Positions 5,762 through 8,224 of a DNA stretch of 8,224 nucleotides are shown one piece after another. A program made the position numbers and the translations under genes. The stretch is from Bacteroidales bacterium. Lineage in GTDB: Bacteria; Bacteroidota; Bacteroidia; Bacteroidales; UBA932. Location of the stretch: the NCBI GenBank assembly GCA_017429205.1, contig JAFRPH010000092.1, forward strand, positions 1 through 8,224, given 5' to 3'. How positions within the stretch are numbered: the first letter of the stretch is position 1; every line of letters begins with the position of its first letter. The notes below the pieces were generated by a model. It was not told the origin of the DNA. It saw only the letters and a list, made by a program, of their open reading frames with translations, and did not search any database.

Positions 5762-7675
5762 TCAGTTCAGGCACAGCCCTTCAAGGGTCTCCATGTTCTT
5801 CATGAGGGTGACGGCGGGGAGGACGATGTTGTCTTCCAGGCGGAAGGCGTAGCCGTCCATGATCAGGGCCAGGGTGATGCCGGTCTCGCGCTGGTAGTAG
5901 ACATTGGAGGAGAAGCCGTCGAGGCGGCCCTGGTGGCCGTACCAGATGCCGCGCGGGAACTGGCCGTGGCGGACCGTGCTCAGGCCGTATTTGCTCGCGG
6001 CCAGGCCCGGCTGGTCGGCCTCCATCATCGCCACCGTGCTCTCGTTGAGGATGCGCACGCCGTTCAGCTGGCCGCCGCCGAGCATCATCTGCGCCAGCTT
6101 CGTCAGGGAGGCGGCGTCGATGTAGAGCTTGCCGACGGTGTAGCCGTTGTTGCCCTCGGGGTCGGCTTTGTTGTTGAAGGCGCGGGTGCGGTCGCTCTGC
6201 ACGGAGATCGAGACCTTGCCGTTGGCCTTGAGCAGGTCCATCGTCGGGGTGCCGGCGGGGAGGAGCTTCGGCGTGTAGGCGGCGGTGAGGTTCAGCGGCT
6301 CAAAGACCGTGCGGCTGAGGTAATTCTGCACGCTCTCGCCGGTGATCGCCTCGATCAGGCAGCCGAAGAGGGCGCCGTTGTAGTCGGCGTAGGCGTAGAC
6401 CGCGCCCGGGCGGGCGGACTCGTTGAAGAGCGGGTCATAGCCGCCGACGCCGATCCGCTTCCAGTTCGGGTGGTAGTTCTGTGCTTCCGGGGAGAGGGAA
6501 GAGGTGTGGTTGAGCAGCATCCGCGCCGTGATCGGGACGTCCGGGAAGGCGGGATTGCGCACCTTGAAGGGCAGGTAGGTCGAGACGTCGGCGTCGAGGT
6601 CGAGCAGGCCGCGGTCGTAGAGGGTCATCAGGCCGATCGCCGTGACCCACTTCGTCACCGAGGCGATGCGGAAGCAGGTGTGCTCGCTGACCCCGCCGAA
6701 GGACCAGGTGAGGAAGGGCTGCCCGTTCTTCGAGAGCACGACGGTGCCGCAGACGGCGCCGCTGTCCCGGGCGAGGGCGTTGAGGAAGGCGAGGGCCCCC
6801 GCGGGGAGGCCGGCGTTCTGAAGGGCGTCGTTCCACGCGGCGATGAGGGCGGAGAGGGTCTTCGGGCCCGCGATGCCGTCCCGGGTCAGGCCCTTCGAGC
6901 GCTGGAATTCGACCACCGCGCTGCGGGTCGCCGCGTCAAAGCGGCCGGTGAGCTCGCCGGTGTAGAAGCCGAGGGCGCGCAGGCCCTGCTGGAGGGCGAG
7001 GACGGCGCTGCCGCTGTTCCCCATCTGCAGGCGGGTGACGCCGGCGAGGGAGGAGGGCTGGGCCGTCTGCTCCTGCGGGGCTTCGGGCTGAGCGGGGACC
7101 GCGGGCTCGGCCGGGATCGTGACCGGCGGCTGGGCGGCGGGCGCCTGCCCCGTGAGGAGGAGCAGCTGGGTCGCGCTGTCGGCGATGCCGGTCGCGGGGA
7201 GGCCGCTGCTCCGCTGGAAGGCGAGCACCGCGGCCGCCGTTCCGCTGCCGTAGACGCCGTCGACGGCCTTCGTGTACAGGCCGAGGTTCCTCAGCGCGGC
7301 CTGGAGGGTGCGGACGGCATCGCCCCGGGAGCCGACGGTCAGCGTGGCGTAGGCCGGAACGGATCCGCCGGAGGGCTGCCCCGCGTCGGCGGGGGATGAG
7401 CCGCCGTAGAGCTTGCCGAGGGTCTTGGGCCCGGCGACACCGTCGGCCTTCAGGCCGTTCCGCGCCTGGAAGGCCCTGACCGCGGCCGCCGTCCCGCGCC
7501 CGTAGACGCCGTCGATCGTCTTCGTATACAGGCCGAGGTTCTTCAGAGCGGTCTGGAGGGCGATGACGTCGCTGCCGCGGGAACCGATGCGCAGGACCGT
7601 ATCGGCGAAGGCTGACCCGATGCAGCCCAGTAGGAGCACCAGGGCGAGCAGAAAGGCTGTCCACCGCATGCGCAT
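5762..7675 (-). CDS. Secreted class-C beta-lactamase-fold serine hydrolase with three peptidoglycan-binding domains
   Basis: The 637-residue product has a signal peptide (1-24, AFA/D; LLGC at 15-18 is only a weak lipobox). Three PG_binding_1 domains follow at about 27-90, 111-176 and 214-280 (e.g. IGSRGSDVIALQTALKNLGL, DGVYGRGTAAAVRAFQ). A Pro/Ala/Gln-rich linker lies at about 177-208. The C-terminal part (about 290-630) is a serine beta-lactamase / DD-peptidase-like domain with S339-V-T-K342 (nucleophile and general base), LLNHTSS (387-393), Y429-A-D431 in the Y-x-N position, and H581-Q-G583 in the KTG position. Enzymes of this group are DD-carboxypeptidases, D-aminopeptidases, esterases or lactamases; wall binding suggests a peptidoglycan or wall-linked substrate, not drug resistance. 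The start at 7675 is set by AGGAGGTG (7688-7681), 5 bases upstream; an in-frame ATG at 7669 is spaced less well. It is a single-gene unit with its own promoter and terminator. Confidence 0.93.
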   Translation of the reverse strand: MRMRWTAFLLALVLLLGCIGSAFADTVLRIGSRGSDVIALQTALKNLGLYTKTIDGVYGRGTAAAVRAFQARNGLKADGVAGPKTLGKLYGGSSPADAGQPSGGSVPAYATLTVGSRGDAVRTLQAALRNLGLYTKAVDGVYGSGTAAAVLAFQRSSGLPATGIADSATQLLLLTGQAPAAQPPVTIPAEPAVPAQPEAPQEQTAQPSSLAGVTRLQMGNSGSAVLALQQGLRALGFYTGELTGRFDAATRSAVVEFQRSKGLTRDGIAGPKTLSALIAAWNDALQNAGLPAGALAFLNALARDSGAVCGTVVLSKNGQPFLTWSFGGVSEHTCFRIASVTKWVTAIGLMTLYDRGLLDLDADVSTYLPFKVRNPAFPDVPITARMLLNHTSSLSPEAQNYHPNWKRIGVGGYDPLFNESARPGAVYAYADYNGALFGCLIEAITGESVQNYLSRTVFEPLNLTAAYTPKLLPAGTPTMDLLKANGKVSISVQSDRTRAFNNKADPEGNNGYTVGKLYIDAASLTKLAQMMLGGGQLNGVRILNESTVAMMEADQPGLAASKYGLSTVRHGQFPRGIWYGHQGRLDGFSSNVYYQRETGITLALIMDGYAFRLEDNIVLPAVTLMKNMETLEGLCLN

Positions 7676-7707
7676 GCGAACACCTCCTCGTGTATTTTAC
7701 AGAGTCA

Positions 7708-7740
7708 TGACAATTATATGTTGAATGTGTGAAATTGTCA
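7708..7740. promoter_or_regulatory. Inverted repeat overlapping the hydrolase promoter (possible operator)
   Basis: TGACAATT (7708-7715) and AATTGTCA (7733-7740) are perfect 8-bp inverted repeats separated by 17 bases. One arm overlaps the -10 box and the other the -35 box of the promoter at 7713-7741. A repressor bound there would block polymerase. Part of the symmetry arises from the promoter consensus itself. Confidence 0.4.
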
Positions 7741-7741
7741 A
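7713..7741 (-). promoter_or_regulatory. Perfect-consensus sigma-A promoter of the serine hydrolase
   Basis: On the minus strand TTGACA (7741-7736), a 17-base spacer and TATAAT (7718-7713) match the consensus at every position with ideal spacing. The predicted start is near 7706, giving a leader of about 30 bases that contains the AGGAGGTG site. Confidence 0.88.
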
Positions 7742-7813
7742 TGCGATAAAGGAATCGGGGGGAGTTCTTTCGTATTATAAGCATAAAGTGAACGACTTCC
7801 GCGGGCAGGGTTC

Positions 7814-7934
7814 CGCGCTCTGCGGAGCGCGCCGGGGGCTTTCCGATCGCCCCTGGGCTGCCGCCTATTCTCCGCTGAAAACTGTCCATCGGACAGTTTT
7901 CCGGGCGCTCCGAATCCCTGGACCCTTCGGGGCC
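7814..7934 (+). repeat. Three-hairpin repeat, copy 6 (interrupted)
   Basis: Hairpin 1 CGCGCTC-TGCG-GAGCGCG (7814-7831); hairpin 2 CCGGGGGC, loop TTTCCGATC, GCCCCTGG (7832-7856), which pairs fully if G-U is allowed. The hairpin 3 sequence GGACCC-TTCG-GGGCC resumes at 7920-7934 after the insertion. Removing 65 bases restores a copy almost identical to copy 4. Confidence 0.8.
7857..7921. mobile_element. 65-bp palindromic insertion inside copy 6
   Basis: CCCTGG occurs at 7851-7856 and again at 7916-7921, flanking the extra sequence like a 6-bp target duplication. The insert centres on GAAAACTGTCC-ATC-GGACAGTTTTC (7877-7901), a perfect 11-bp stem. It is too short to encode a protein. Confidence 0.6.
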
Positions 7935-7973
7935 GCCTCGTTGGGCATGATGATCGGCAAAGCCTGCCTGGGG

Positions 7974-8083
7974 AACCTCTCCACCGCTGCGGCGGTCCCC
8001 CTCTCCTTTCAGGGGAGGTTTGGGTAACTAACTATCCCTGTCTCCCCTGAAAGGGGAGATGTCACCGCAGTGACAGAGAGGTT
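7974..8083. mobile_element. Second symmetrical hairpin element (110 bp)
   Basis: The ends are AACCTCTC (7974-7981) and GAGAGGTT (8076-8083), a perfect 8-bp terminal inverted repeat. Inside are four hairpins in mirror order: ACCGC-TGCG-GCGGT (7983-7996), CTCTCCT-TTC-AGGGGAG (8001-8017, one wobble), TCTCCCCT-GAA-AGGGGAGA (8041-8059) and TGTCAC-CGCA-GTGACA (8060-8075). The outer hairpin arms differ in sequence but keep TGCG/CGCA loops. It encodes nothing and looks like a non-autonomous repeat. Confidence 0.65.
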
Positions 8084-8120
8084 TTCTCCTCTATGCTTTC
8101 ACAGAGCCATCTTTTTACGT

Positions 8121-8180
8121 GTCGGCCCCGAAGGAGTCCTGTGGGCGATCGGAAAGCCCTCTGGTGCGCCTGCAGGCGCA
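8121..8180 (-). repeat. Three-hairpin repeat, copy 7 (degenerate)
   Basis: On the minus strand: hairpin 1 TGCGCC-TGCA-GGCGCA (8180-8165), with a loop change from TGCG to TGCA; hairpin 2 CCAGAGGGC, loop TTTCCGATC, GCCCACAGG (8164-8138), with two mismatches; then hairpin 3 around CC-TTCG-GG (8139-8121). The conserved loop of hairpin 2 remains intact despite the decayed stem. Confidence 0.75.
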
Positions 8181-8224
8181 TACCTTCTCATCTCCGTACA
8201 CAAAACAGCCCCGGAGGTGTTATC

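Larger units (their letters stand above)
7814..8180. repeat. Repeat locus 3: nested composite of three repeat families
   Basis: Beyond the hydrolase promoter no gene is visible to the window end. The stretch holds facing copies 6 (+) and 7 (-) of the three-hairpin repeat. Copy 6 is split by a 65-bp palindromic insertion, and a second symmetrical element (7974-8083) lies between the two copies. The terminal inverted repeats found at locus 2 are not recognisable here. After 8180 only AT-mixed sequence and a GC-rich run (AGCCCCGGAGG) remain, possibly half of a hairpin cut off by the window edge. Confidence 0.65.

Noticed and set aside
5933..7399. 488-codon + strand open frame opposite the serine hydrolase
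   Set aside because: Its composition (Gly, Arg, Val, Glu and Ala repeats) is that of the complement of a GC-rich gene, and there is no supporting promoter or ribosome binding site.
7619..7675. Lipoprotein signal in the serine hydrolase (LLGC)
   Set aside because: Leu at the -2 position of the lipobox is unusual, and a good type I cleavage site (AFA/D) follows. Secretion with wall binding through the repeats is the simpler reading.
247..8180. CRISPR array
   Set aside because: The repeats are individually palindromic, irregularly spaced over kilobases and inverted relative to each other. There are no uniform spacers and no cas genes.
8184..8224. Terminator at the right edge (AGCCCCGGAGG)
   Set aside because: Only half of a possible hairpin lies in the window; the sequence present does not pair well with itself.

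Overview
The window is GC-rich bacterial DNA with tightly spaced genes, strong AGGAGG-type ribosome binding sites and near-consensus sigma-A promoters. Together with a BspA-type leucine-rich-repeat surface protein, a MATE pump and a secreted serine hydrolase carrying peptidoglycan-binding repeats, this suggests a GC-rich gut or rumen Clostridia (Firmicutes). That is an inference from gene style; nothing in the window names a species.

Layout: (1) 1-246, the C-terminal end of an unidentified + strand membrane protein. (2) 247-689, no gene; it holds three copies of a three-hairpin repeat and the terminator region of the next gene. (3) 690-2093, minus strand, MATE-family efflux transporter. (4) 2094-2333, a divergent promoter region with one clear promoter for each flanking gene. 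(5) 2334-5366, plus strand, a 1010-residue secreted BspA-type LRR protein whose codon use is less GC-biased than its neighbours. (6) 5367-5761, a convergent intergenic region with a 287-bp MITE-like element (two inverted three-hairpin copies inside about 25-bp terminal inverted repeats) and a strong terminator. (7) 5762-7675, minus strand, a secreted class-C beta-lactamase-fold serine hydrolase with three N-terminal peptidoglycan-binding domains, driven by a perfect-consensus promoter. (8) 7676-8224, no gene; a nest of at least three repeat families.

The genes do not form an operon. Each of the three complete genes has its own promoter, and no shared pathway links them beyond envelope and surface functions: drug or metabolite export, a secreted solenoid protein, and a cell-wall-bound hydrolase.

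The most unusual feature is the repeat family. Seven copies share three invariant hairpin loops (TGCG, TTTCCGATC, TTCG) while the stems change, mostly in a compensatory way. All seven sit in non-coding gaps and occur as facing (inverted) groups. At the two convergent gene junctions every copy lies in the sense orientation downstream of its neighbouring gene. This pattern fits a mobile, structured repeat that acts, or at least folds, in 3' untranslated RNA.
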